DNA from: Victivallales bacterium
GTDB lineage: Bacteria; Verrucomicrobiota; Lentisphaeria; Oligosphaerales; Lenti-02
Reading direction: 5' to 3'
Length of the DNA stretch: 18,108 bases
Assembly: GCA_018648945.1 (NCBI GenBank)
Contig: JABGQJ010000073.1
Location: forward strand, 1 to 18,108
This document shows, piece after piece, positions 8,526 through 16,042 of the stretch (the stretch's first letter is position 1; each line of letters opens with the position of its first letter). The notes below the pieces were generated by a model. The model was not told the DNA's origin. It saw nothing but the letters and a program-made list of their open reading frames with translations, and did not search any database. The position numbers and the translations under genes were made by a program.

Positions 8526-9845
8526 ATGCCTGCCATCGAGAACCACCTGGCCACCTGCCTCTACGGCACCTCGGACTCCGAACGGGAGGCAGCTCTGCAT
8601 GGCCTGGCGGAGTTCGCGTGCGACGACCCCGTTGGGGCGGTGCGGAATGCGCTGCGCAGGAACTGGGAAAGCCGACCAACCGGGCGACTGGAGAACGAGT
8701 CCTTTGAACTCCCCATCTGGCAGGCGCGCTTCCCAGAGGAACAGCTCAACTTCCTGGTTCCGGAGACCTACGCCCCGGATACCGCATTTGGCCTTCTTGT
8801 CCTGCTCCATGGCGGCGGCAGCGGCACGCCGCGCGAGGCGGGGGCGAAGTGGCTGGGAGACTCCCAAGCGGGTTCCTCCTACCACTTCGCGGATCCATTG
8901 CGTGAACAGCCCTACATCACACTGGCGCCGGGGAATCTCCAGCTTCCCACCCACAAGCGATGGTCCACACCAGAATCCGACGAGTTTTTGATCGCCGCCA
9001 TCGAGGAGGCCATGTACCGCTACCATATCGACCCTGACCGAGTGGCCATCGGTGGCCAGTCCATGGGTGGATTCGGAGCCTATCACATCGCCCAGACCAT
9101 CGGGGATCGGTTCTCCACCATCGGCTGCCACGCCGGGGCCTGGTCCTATGGCTACTGGCAGGGGATGCATGGCGTGGACTTCTACTCCATGCAGGGAATA
9201 CACGATGCCGTGCCAGGGGAACGCAAACGCTTCACGGAGTCGCCATTCGCCCGCTTCCACCACGCGATCCTCAGTGGCTGGCACATCCCCCATACCTACC
9301 GCGAACACAATGGGGGGCACTCCTTCTCCGATCCCGAAGCGCGCCAGCTCTTCGTCGATTTCCTGGACCACGCAGCCCGGGCCCAGCGCAACCCTTGGCC
9401 CGGACACATCGCCACCGCCTCCCGCAAGGGCGCCTTCCAACTGCAGGACTGCCCGGACTGGTTCTGGCTCAGTCTCGCCACCCACAACTACGACACGCTC
9501 AGCGGCACCATCGAGATGGACCATATCGAGACCACGGAACCGCAGCCCGATTATGCCACCGCCGACTTCCGACATCGCATCATCGATGTGCGCGGCAGCG
9601 CGGTCGATGCCCGGTACAAGGGAGACAACCGCTTTGTTCTCCGGACCCGCAATGTGTTCAGGCTCTCGCTTTGGCTCCACCCGGGCATGGTAGACCTGGT
9701 CCGCCCCATCACGGTCGTGGTCAACGGTGAGGAACGCGAGTGCGAAGTGCCGGAGCCAAGCGTGGCCACCGCCATGAAGTCCTACCTGCGACGGCGAGAC
9801 CCGGCAACCATCTGTCCGGCCCGCATCTCGCTACAGCTCTACTGA
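8526..9845 (+). CDS. Alpha/beta-hydrolase fold esterase
   Basis: A 439-residue hydrolase with no signal peptide. Visible are the oxyanion-hole motif LLHGGG (93-98), the nucleophile elbow GGQSMGGFG (176-184, Ser179) and a probable catalytic histidine in HNGGHSF (His265). The acid is likely an Asp or Glu around 215-245 and cannot be fixed by eye. This pattern fits carboxylesterase or PHB-depolymerase/phospholipase-like esterases. The first 70 residues are a helical extension, and about 300-439 form a beta-rich C-terminal domain (PDWFWLSLATHNYD onward). The start at 8526 is supported by GGAGA at 8515-8519; the longer frame from 8157 has no such support. It ends 22 bp before the convergent beta-helix gene. 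Substrate unknown; deacylation of sugars or ester-linked side chains would suit the context. Confidence 0.85.
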   Translation: MPAIENHLATCLYGTSDSEREAALHGLAEFACDDPVGAVRNALRRNWESRPTGRLENESFELPIWQARFPEEQLNFLVPETYAPDTAFGLLVLLHGGGSGTPREAGAKWLGDSQAGSSYHFADPLREQPYITLAPGNLQLPTHKRWSTPESDEFLIAAIEEAMYRYHIDPDRVAIGGQSMGGFGAYHIAQTIGDRFSTIGCHAGAWSYGYWQGMHGVDFYSMQGIHDAVPGERKRFTESPFARFHHAILSGWHIPHTYREHNGGHSFSDPEARQLFVDFLDHAARAQRNPWPGHIATASRKGAFQLQDCPDWFWLSLATHNYDTLSGTIEMDHIETTEPQPDYATADFRHRIIDVRGSAVDARYKGDNRFVLRTRNVFRLSLWLHPGMVDLVRPITVVVNGEERECEVPEPSVATAMKSYLRRRDPATICPARISLQLY

Positions 9846-9867
9846 GACGTGCTCAAGGCGCAACGCA

Positions 9868-12800
9868 TCATTTCGCCGGTGTACGGAACTCGTAGTCGCC
9901 GCTTTGGGCCTGGTTCAGAGCTGCATCGGTGCTGCTGACGCGGTAGTGGTAGGCGGTGCCAGGGATCAACCCCTTGATCGCCAGCGAGTGGGACTTGAGA
10001 GGCGCTTTGTCCCTAAGTTGCTTCCCGTAGGTTGCGGTCGGACCGAATTCCACACGTGAGCTGGCGGGTTCGTCGCTTTGCCATTGAATGGTGGCGGTGG
10101 TAGAGGTCAGCGCGACCACCCGGATGCCGGACAGGTCAGGCGGAGCAATGTCGCCGCCGGAATCGACGGTCGGGGCACGGCGGCTCAGGCTCTTGGGTGC
10201 TTCGTTTCCTTGGGCGTCCCGGGCGGTGAAGTAGTAGGAATAGGACTCGCCTGCGGGCAACTTGGTACGGTAGTGGTAAGCGCGCCCCAACCAAGTGGGG
10301 TTGTCCTTCATGGCAGTCATGGCGAAGGGCGAACCCGCGATCTCCTTCTTGCCCCGCAGGACATGGACGCGCGGCTGCCCTTCGGCGGGAAGATCACCAT
10401 CCAGGTCGGAGAAGAGAATGCGGAAATCGAACGTGCTGGAGACATCGCCGATCTCCGGCTCGACGCCGTCGCGGGCGTAGCCTCCCTGGCTGGTCCACGA
10501 GAGGACGGGGGCCGTGCTGCCCTCGGCCACGCGTGGGCCAGCGAAGGCGGATGTCCGGGAGACCGTGCCAGCCACTGTCTCGACCTCGAAGAAGTGCTTG
10601 TACTCCGTGCCCTTGGGTAGGCGCATGGTGTAGCTGTACAGCCGCCCCTGGTCGAAGGGCGCGCCGTCCACGGCCAGCATAGTCACCGGGGCTTCATTCA
10701 GGTAACGCAGACCGTCGCGAATGATGTGCACCCGGGGAAAACCAATGGCCGGGGCCTTGCCTTCCGGGTCCCTATACAGGACACGGAAACGGAATTGGGT
10801 GGTATCATTGCCGCTGTCCGGCGCCACCCCGACGGTCTCGTACCCCTTCTCACCGGTAAGGGAAAGCCGGGAACTGGTCTGCTTGGGCTGATCGTCCTCA
10901 CCTGGCCGGGCGGCTGAGCGAATCCAGAAGTCGTCGACCGCCCCATCCACTTCGTCACCGATCCGGAGCGTCGCGCGCGCCCCCACGGAGGGGGTGAGAC
11001 CGTCCAGGCACTCGACCTCGCTCTCCAACATGCCGTCTAGGTAGATCCGCATGGTGTCACCATCGCGCTCCCCGACGATCTCGAACCACTCCCCCTCCTT
11101 GATGCTCCGCAGCGTCATGGCCCCGGCGAAGTGGCTCCAGGACGACTCCCCACCCCGGTCGTCTTCATTGACTCGACACATGAAGTAGAGGCGATGCCTG
11201 GCCCAGCCACCGCGGTGAAAGAGCCGGAAGAACCCATTGTCGAAGAGCACCTGGTGTTCGCGCAGGTCGTCTACCCGCATGCGCACCCCAATGGAAACCC
11301 GGTCCGGGATGTTCCTGCTGTCCGCCTTGGGGATCTCCACCCACCGTTTGCCGCTGACCAGACGCATGGCCTGCCCAGCCGGACTCTCCACCCAAGCGGC
11401 GGCGGGCGCATCGCCCTTGATCGTGCCTTGCCGCCCACGACCGGACGCATCCGGCACCGCGGCCCCGGGCTTGTCGAAGGTCCAGTGTCCAAACAGGGGA
11501 GACTTGGAGAAGTCGGGCGCGGCCCTCAGCCCCTGACCAAGATAGGTATTGTCGGACACATGAAAATTGCCTATGGCGTTGCCCTGGTTCACCACGTTGC
11601 CGCGCTCGGGTGCGTAGAACCGGTTGTGAGTCACCCAGCAACCGACCGAGGGGCGCCCCCGCAACGTCAACGCGGCGTGAGTGGTGGCCCGGATGGTGTT
11701 GTGATGCATCAGGATCAGTCGCCCCCCGATGTCCCCGTGCCCCTCCGCATGGCGTAGCACATCGGTGGCGCTCATCGCCCGGTTGTAGAGCCTCGCTTCG
11801 TCGATGGCTCCCCTGAAGAACGAAGTCGAGGTGGCGCTGTCGCGTCCCACGAGGAGATGGTTACCCGATACCTTGCGCCCCACGCAGGCAAACTCCCCTA
11901 CCTGCTGGCCCGCCACGTATAGCAGAGCTTGCTTGCCATTCCAGACCATGGCCACATGCTGCCACACACCAGGCTGGATCTTCCCGCCCCGGCCCTCTTG
12001 CCGCACCCCAGCTGGATCGTAGAGCACCCCCTCCAGAGCCCCGTCCACAACCCGTAGCGAGTAGCCAGAGCCGGTCCGGCCGGTATCTGCCTTGCCAAAG
12101 ACCGCCTGGATGCCCTCAACGGCATCGGGCCGGATCCAGGCTGAAACGGCCAACGCTCTCTTGGGCGAAAGCTGGCGCTGCTTGCCCATGTCCACGTAGT
12201 CGTCCTTGCCATCGAAGCGCAAGGCCCGTTGGATGTGCCCCTCGACCCAGCTGGCATCCGCCATGTTGTGCAGCGTGCCGTTGTGGTCACCGTTGTAGAT
12301 GGAGTAATCGTTAGCAAACGTGCCCTTCTTCTCGTCGAAGTGCCAGAGACCAACCTGCATGTACTTCTCAAAGTCCCGCGCCCCATGCATGTCAAAGACA
12401 TGGCTGATGGTGTTCTCCAGATGCACGTTGTAGCGGGCCGTGTAACCGCTGCCAGGCACGCCGGAACTGGCGATAGCATGGCGACAGAAGTCGAAGAGGT
12501 TCCCCTCGATCAACACATGGGTCCGCCCCAACGACACCCCATAGCCAAGACCGGCACGCTGATTGTGGTGGATGTAGTTGTGGTGAATCCAAGCACCCTC
12601 GGACGCCCCGCTCCCAACCCCCAACGCCGCACAGCTCCACGCGAAGATCTCGCAGTTGTCCACCTCCACATTGGGGTGGTAGATCCCCATGAGACTCGGA
12701 CGCTGGGTCAACCGTTCGCGACCGGGATGGGATCCCTCAAGCCGCAGGCCGCTGAGCCGAATCCCCGCTCCGCCGCTGCGGAACAGCCTGACAGTCTTGA

Positions 12801-13242
12801 CCGTCCGGGTGAAGAGCAGTCCACCTTCACTGCCATCGCGCCCCCGGCCGCTGGCCAGGGTGACGCCAGCAGGAATGGAGATATCGTTCTGAGAAGTGAG
12901 GTCGATTTCCGCGTCGTCAGCCACGTAGATGACCGCGCCCGGCTTGGCCTCTCCCAGGGCCTTGACCAATCCGGTCGGCGTACGCACCACGACCGTGGCG
13001 TCCTCCCGGGCGACGATCCGAGTATAGCCAGTGCCCCCGCCAATGGGCTCACCGGTCGGGTTCGATTCGGCCCCATGCGCTGGATCGGTCAGCCCGGCCT
13101 GGGCCGGATCGTCCGCGCCGACCTTCCGCACCCATTCCGCACTGCCCGGGATTACCGGCGGTGCCGCATGCACAAGCGCGAGGCCGACAACGAGGTGGGC
13201 AAGCAAGACAACCCGAGAGACCGAGAAGAGGGGTGTAACCAT
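9868..13242 (-). CDS. Exported beta-helix protein with two LamG modules and C-terminal FnIII domain
   Basis: A 1124-residue protein. A signal peptide covers residues 1-26 (cleavage after VHA). A right-handed parallel beta-helix (about 104-292) has short repeated rungs such as VEVDNCEIF, AWIHHNYIHHN and VLIEGNLFDF. A LamG/concanavalin-like module follows (295-497, GLWHFDE to DEARLYNRA). Rungs then resume (505-575, LILMHHNTI, CWVTHNRFY, FHVSDNTYL) before a second LamG (583-778). Two tandem related beta domains (797-905 and 918-1025, both containing FRVLY/FRILF and PRVH) precede a fibronectin type III domain (1033-1122, ATIQWQSDEPASSRVEFG). It probably binds or cleaves polysaccharide outside the cell; pectate-lyase-like chemistry is possible but no catalytic triad was assigned. 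The start at 13242 has GGAG 7 nt upstream. Confidence 0.87.
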   Translation of the reverse strand: MVTPLFSVSRVVLLAHLVVGLALVHAAPPVIPGSAEWVRKVGADDPAQAGLTDPAHGAESNPTGEPIGGGTGYTRIVAREDATVVVRTPTGLVKALGEAKPGAVIYVADDAEIDLTSQNDISIPAGVTLASGRGRDGSEGGLLFTRTVKTVRLFRSGGAGIRLSGLRLEGSHPGRERLTQRPSLMGIYHPNVEVDNCEIFAWSCAALGVGSGASEGAWIHHNYIHHNQRAGLGYGVSLGRTHVLIEGNLFDFCRHAIASSGVPGSGYTARYNVHLENTISHVFDMHGARDFEKYMQVGLWHFDEKKGTFANDYSIYNGDHNGTLHNMADASWVEGHIQRALRFDGKDDYVDMGKQRQLSPKRALAVSAWIRPDAVEGIQAVFGKADTGRTGSGYSLRVVDGALEGVLYDPAGVRQEGRGGKIQPGVWQHVAMVWNGKQALLYVAGQQVGEFACVGRKVSGNHLLVGRDSATSTSFFRGAIDEARLYNRAMSATDVLRHAEGHGDIGGRLILMHHNTIRATTHAALTLRGRPSVGCWVTHNRFYAPERGNVVNQGNAIGNFHVSDNTYLGQGLRAAPDFSKSPLFGHWTFDKPGAAVPDASGRGRQGTIKGDAPAAAWVESPAGQAMRLVSGKRWVEIPKADSRNIPDRVSIGVRMRVDDLREHQVLFDNGFFRLFHRGGWARHRLYFMCRVNEDDRGGESSWSHFAGAMTLRSIKEGEWFEIVGERDGDTMRIYLDGMLESEVECLDGLTPSVGARATLRIGDEVDGAVDDFWIRSAARPGEDDQPKQTSSRLSLTGEKGYETVGVAPDSGNDTTQFRFRVLYRDPEGKAPAIGFPRVHIIRDGLRYLNEAPVTMLAVDGAPFDQGRLYSYTMRLPKGTEYKHFFEVETVAGTVSRTSAFAGPRVAEGSTAPVLSWTSQGGYARDGVEPEIGDVSSTFDFRILFSDLDGDLPAEGQPRVHVLRGKKEIAGSPFAMTAMKDNPTWLGRAYHYRTKLPAGESYSYYFTARDAQGNEAPKSLSRRAPTVDSGGDIAPPDLSGIRVVALTSTTATIQWQSDEPASSRVEFGPTATYGKQLRDKAPLKSHSLAIKGLIPGTAYHYRVSSTDAALNQAQSGDYEFRTPAK

Positions 13243-13287
13243 GAACGACTCCAAAGGGGATTCCGCGCTTCCGGTACGTGCGCATTC

Positions 13288-13305
13288 GCTATGCCCTACC
13301 ATAGC
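13288..13305. promoter_or_regulatory. Inverted repeat upstream of the beta-helix gene
   Basis: A perfect GCTATG-ccctac-CATAGC repeat lies 46-63 bp before the beta-helix start codon, in the 112-bp gap after the cyclophilin terminator. Position and symmetry suit an operator. No convincing -35/-10 pair was found beside it. Confidence 0.4.
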
Positions 13306-13355
13306 AGCCACGGCAGGACAAGTCGCCTGCCTCTGGACCAGCGGCGCAGCTCCCC

Positions 13356-13394
13356 AAAAAAGAACCGCCGGGGGATCTCAGAGCCCCCGACGGT
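13356..13394 (-). terminator. Rho-independent terminator of the cyclophilin gene
   Basis: On the minus strand ACCGtCGGGGG and CCCCCGgCGGT form an 11-position stem with one mismatch and a 9-nt loop (13364-13394). It is followed by TTCTTTTTT (13356-13364). It begins 27 nt after the cyclophilin stop and is the clearest intrinsic terminator in the window. Confidence 0.88.
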
Positions 13395-13420
13395 CCAATC
13401 GCTTTGCGCGTAGCCTGCCG

Positions 13421-14056
13421 CTACAGTTTCTTCACACTGTAAGGATGGTCGTTCTTGCTCTTGACCTTGATGTCGAAGTACACCTTCTCGGACGTCTGCC
13501 CAGTACCGCTACCGATGGCTTCGAGCTTGTCCAACACATCCAGGCCCTTGACGACTTTGCCGAACACGCTATGCGCGTCGTCCAGGTGGGGCGTCTTCAC
13601 GAAGCAGATGAAGAACTGACTGCCGTTCGTGCCGGGTCCCGCGTTGGCCATGCTGAGAATGCCACGACCGGTGTGACGCAACTCGGGAGTGAACTCATCC
13701 GCGAAGCGGTAGCCAGGACCGCCCGTGCCAGGCCTGCCAGCCGCGTCATCCTTCGAGTTGGGGCAGCCGCCCTGAGCCATGAAACCCCGGATAACTCGGT
13801 GGAAAGACATGCCCTTGTAGAAGCCCGCCTCGGCCAGCTCGATCATGTTCGCGACCGTGTTCGGCACCTTGTCCTCGAAAAGTTCCACTTCCATCGTGCC
13901 CTTGTCCGTCACGATCTCGACAATGGGGTTGGCCATCTTCTTGTCCTTTTTCTGGGTCGCTTTGGCGGCGTCTTTGGTGCTCGCGGTCGGTGCTGCCGTA
14001 CAGGTCAGTGACAGCGCCAACGCGATGAGGGAAAACACGAATGTGCGATTCTTCAC
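13421..14056 (-). CDS. Cyclophilin-type peptidyl-prolyl cis-trans isomerase
   Basis: A 211-residue cyclophilin that catalyses proline isomerisation during folding. The catalytic FHRVIRGFMAQGG (85-97, Arg87), MANAGPGTNGSQFFI (136-150) and the HLDDAHSVFGKV segment (157-168) are all present, together with the insertion seen in bacterial single-domain forms (GCPNSKDDAAGRPGTGGPGYRFADEF, 97-122). From the GTG at 14056 the protein has a hydrophobic signal-like segment (5-20) and a lysine-rich linker, so it would be exported. AGGAG lies 11 nt upstream, which is long. An internal ATG at 13936 (residue 41, MANPIVEIV) has its own AAGGA 7 nt upstream and would give a 171-residue cytoplasmic form. A strong terminator follows. 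Enzyme family very sure; location uncertain. Confidence 0.92.
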   Translation of the reverse strand: MKNRTFVFSLIALALSLTCTAAPTASTKDAAKATQKKDKKMANPIVEIVTDKGTMEVELFEDKVPNTVANMIELAEAGFYKGMSFHRVIRGFMAQGGCPNSKDDAAGRPGTGGPGYRFADEFTPELRHTGRGILSMANAGPGTNGSQFFICFVKTPHLDDAHSVFGKVVKGLDVLDKLEAIGSGTGQTSEKVYFDIKVKSKNDHPYSVKKL

Positions 14057-14099
14057 AGTCTTGCAGACTCCTGTGGGTACAATGAATCCATGGCTTTGC

Positions 14100-14146
14100 T
14101 TGACTCCCCCCTCAGAACCAGGAACGAGGAATACTCCCGGAGTCAA
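14100..14146. promoter_or_regulatory. Inverted repeat in the cyclophilin upstream region
   Basis: TTGACTC (14100-14106) and GAGTCAA (14140-14146) are exact inverted copies about 33 nt apart, with the smaller palindrome ACTCC-C-GGAGT (14132-14142) overlapping the second arm. They lie 44-90 bp before the GTG start and could be a regulatory site or 5'-UTR stem. A weak -35/-10 pair (TTGCAG, 17 nt, TATTGT) lies further upstream at 14191-14219. Confidence 0.25.
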
Positions 14147-14272
14147 CACGATCCGCGGACCAGCCGTCGACAGACCGCTCCGAGCCGCTGACAATAGACA
14201 GCAAACGCCCTCCCTGCAAGTCCGTCCCGCAACACAAACGCCCCCGGCGCCCGGCAAACCAGAACCCGGCGG

Positions 14273-15763
14273 CTATCCCGCATCTGCGTCTTGGCCATGG
14301 TCCGCCGTCCGCTCCCGGCGGTCGAGCTGGAAATCCTCCTTGTGGAGGGCATAGCGCTTCATCTTGTAGTGGAGCGCGCGCGGAGTGAGCCCGGCCAAGG
14401 CCGCGGCGTCCTTGATACGCCCATGGGCTCTGGTGAGCACTTCCCGCAGATAGAGCGGTTCATGACGTTCCAACAACTGGGCACGCGCCTGTGCCCAAGG
14501 GAGCCTGCCCCACTCCCTGCGTTCGGCCTCTTCGGCTTTCTCCGCCTCGCCCAGGGACACGGGGGATGGTGGTGCATGGAGCGACCGCAAACTGGTGCCG
14601 GCGACCTCTTCGGGCAAGTGCTCCAGACCAATGACTTCGTCGTCGCAGAGGATCAGTGCGCGCTCGATGACGTTGGCCAACTCCCGCACGTTCCCCGGCC
14701 ATGAATAGCTGCGCAGAGCGGCCAGGGCTGCAGCTGAGACTCGCCTTGTTTCCACCCCGATGCGGGGAGCGAGGTGGGTCACGTAGCTGTCGACCAGACT
14801 GGGAACGTCATCACTGCGCTGACGCAAGGGAGGGATTTCGAGCACAACCACGCCGAGCCGGTAGTAGAGATCGCGGCGGAATGTCCCGCTTGACATCTCG
14901 GTGTTTAGGTCCCGGTTGGTGGCGGCGACGATCCGCACGTCCACCCGGATCGAGCGCTCGCCCCCGAGCTTGAGGAACTCCTTCTCCTGTAGTGCCCGAA
15001 GCAGTTTGCCCTGCAGTTTGGTGGGCAGTTCGCCGATCTCATCGAGGAAGAGGGTCCCCAAATGGGCCTGTTCAAAGGCCCCCCGCCGCGCCTGCATGGC
15101 ACCCGTGAAGGCACCCCGCGTGTGGCCAAAAAGCTCGCTCTCCAGAAGCGCATCGGGGATGGCAGCGCAGTTGACGGCAACGAAGGGATGCATGCGGCGC
15201 GTGCTCTCGGCATGGATGGCCCGCGCCAAACGTTCCTTGCCAACCCCTGTCTCGCCCAGAACCACCAACGAAGAGTCCGTGGAGGCCACTCGGTAGGCGG
15301 TGCGCAGGAGGCGCTGCATCGTCTGGCTCGAGGACACGAAGTCATCCAACCGGGGCTCGGCCATGTCCCCCTCGTTCGCCGCAACGAATCGGCGCTCCTC
15401 CTGGCGGCGGTCCAGAACGCCCTGAATGGCCTCGGCGAGCAAGGTAGGGGGAAGCGCCAAGTCCAGGACTGCCGTGCACCCGTGATGGAGGAACTCCGCC
15501 TGCCGGTGGCTGTCGGGCGCCTCATCCAGGACGATGACCTCGGGCTGCTCCGCCAGCCCACGGAGCATGCGCACCGTATTGCCTACCGGCTGCGGGATCA
15601 TGGAAGCCGCCAGCAGCACGACGTCAAACTGGCCCTGGCCGAGCTGGCCGATGTCGCTGCCCGGGCTGAGTTGGCTGATCAGACTGCCCCGCTCGGTGAG
15701 CTCCTTGCGAAGGGCACGGCTGGTCGGGCCGGTCGGCAGGACGAATGCGATACGCTGCAACAT
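14273..15763 (-). CDS. Sigma-54-dependent enhancer-binding activator with degenerate receiver domain
   Basis: A 496-residue NtrC-family activator that remodels sigma-54 RNA polymerase using ATP. The AAA+ core (about 143-375) has Walker A GETGVGKE (170-177), the sigma-54 contact loop GAFTGA (217-222), Walker B TLFLDEIG (237-244) and SWPGNVREL (354-362). A Fis-type helix-turn-helix is at about 449-470 (RIKDAAALAGLTPRALHYKMKR). The first 120 residues have receiver-like spacing but lack the acidic pocket (FVLPTG), the phospho-acceptor (VVLLAAS has Ala instead of Asp) and the usual lysine (LALPP). Control by phosphorylation is therefore unlikely. The start at 15763 has only a weak Shine-Dalgarno. 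It is divergent from a -24/-12 promoter 150 bp away and lies upstream of the cyclophilin on the same strand. Confidence 0.95.
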   Translation of the reverse strand: MLQRIAFVLPTGPTSRALRKELTERGSLISQLSPGSDIGQLGQGQFDVVLLAASMIPQPVGNTVRMLRGLAEQPEVIVLDEAPDSHRQAEFLHHGCTAVLDLALPPTLLAEAIQGVLDRRQEERRFVAANEGDMAEPRLDDFVSSSQTMQRLLRTAYRVASTDSSLVVLGETGVGKERLARAIHAESTRRMHPFVAVNCAAIPDALLESELFGHTRGAFTGAMQARRGAFEQAHLGTLFLDEIGELPTKLQGKLLRALQEKEFLKLGGERSIRVDVRIVAATNRDLNTEMSSGTFRRDLYYRLGVVVLEIPPLRQRSDDVPSLVDSYVTHLAPRIGVETRRVSAAALAALRSYSWPGNVRELANVIERALILCDDEVIGLEHLPEEVAGTSLRSLHAPPSPVSLGEAEKAEEAERREWGRLPWAQARAQLLERHEPLYLREVLTRAHGRIKDAAALAGLTPRALHYKMKRYALHKEDFQLDRRERTADHGQDADAG

Positions 15764-15766
15764 GGA

Positions 15767-15824
15767 TGCGAAATCCCATTTCCGAAAAGTGCGAACCGCA
15801 GAACTGTACGCACGCTGGTGCGAA
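15767..15824. promoter_or_regulatory. TGCGAA repeats and CGCAC/GTGCG dyad: candidate activator binding sites
   Basis: TGCGAA occurs at 15767-15772, 15790-15795 and 15819-15824, the last two as GTGCGAA. CGCAC-gctg-GTGCG (15809-15822) is a perfect dyad. The dyad is about 100 bp upstream of the -24 element at 15916, a normal distance for sigma-54 upstream activating sites, and sits inside the activator's own candidate promoter. Activation of the divergent gene plus self-repression is inferred. Confidence 0.45.
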
Positions 15825-15830
15825 GTTCAA
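15803..15830 (-). promoter_or_regulatory. Candidate sigma-70 promoter of the sigma-54 activator gene
   Basis: Minus-strand TTGAAC (15825-15830) and TACAGT (15803-15808), each 4/6 to consensus, are separated by 16 nt. The spacer contains the CGCAC/GTGCG dyad. The start codon is about 40 nt downstream of the -10. Confidence 0.4.
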
Positions 15831-15915
15831 CTTCCGATGGCAGACAAGCCCAGACAAGAGCACCGGATCGACCGCGCCAGGCTAGATCCCCCCACTCAAA
15901 AGGCTGACCACGAGG

Positions 15916-15932
15916 TTGGCACGCAGCATGCA
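15916..15932 (+). promoter_or_regulatory. Sigma-54 (-24/-12) promoter
   Basis: TTGGCACG-CAGC-ATGCA matches the consensus YTGGCACG-N4-TTGCW at every defined position except one (A for the first T of TTGC). GG (15918-15919) and GC (15930-15931) are exactly 10 nt apart, as required. Transcription would start near 15943 and read through a roughly 100-nt leader into the acidic-protein gene. A sigma-54 activator gene diverges next to it, supporting the call. Confidence 0.72.
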
Positions 15933-15937
15933 AAGCG

Positions 15938-16027
15938 GCGTCAATCCCAAGCGACGCATGGGCAAGAAGCCCTTGCCGGACTGGGCAAGCAACATGGAAA
16001 CGGGGAGCCCCACGCCTTGCCAGAGGC
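15938..16027 (+). promoter_or_regulatory. Structured 5' leader with alternating complementary segments
   Basis: GGCAAG occurs at 15961-15966 and 15984-15989, and its complement CTTGCC at 15972-15977 and 16016-16021, in the order A, A', A, A'. A1:A1' (5-nt loop) plus A2:A2' compete with A1':A2 (6-nt loop). A GCCT/AGGC stem (16014-16027) ends just before the GGGAG Shine-Dalgarno (16029-16033), and GCGTC/GACGC (15938-15957) lies near the predicted transcript start. A switching leader is inferred; no known riboswitch class was recognised. Confidence 0.4.
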
Positions 16028-16042
16028 TGGGAGCGGCGAACA

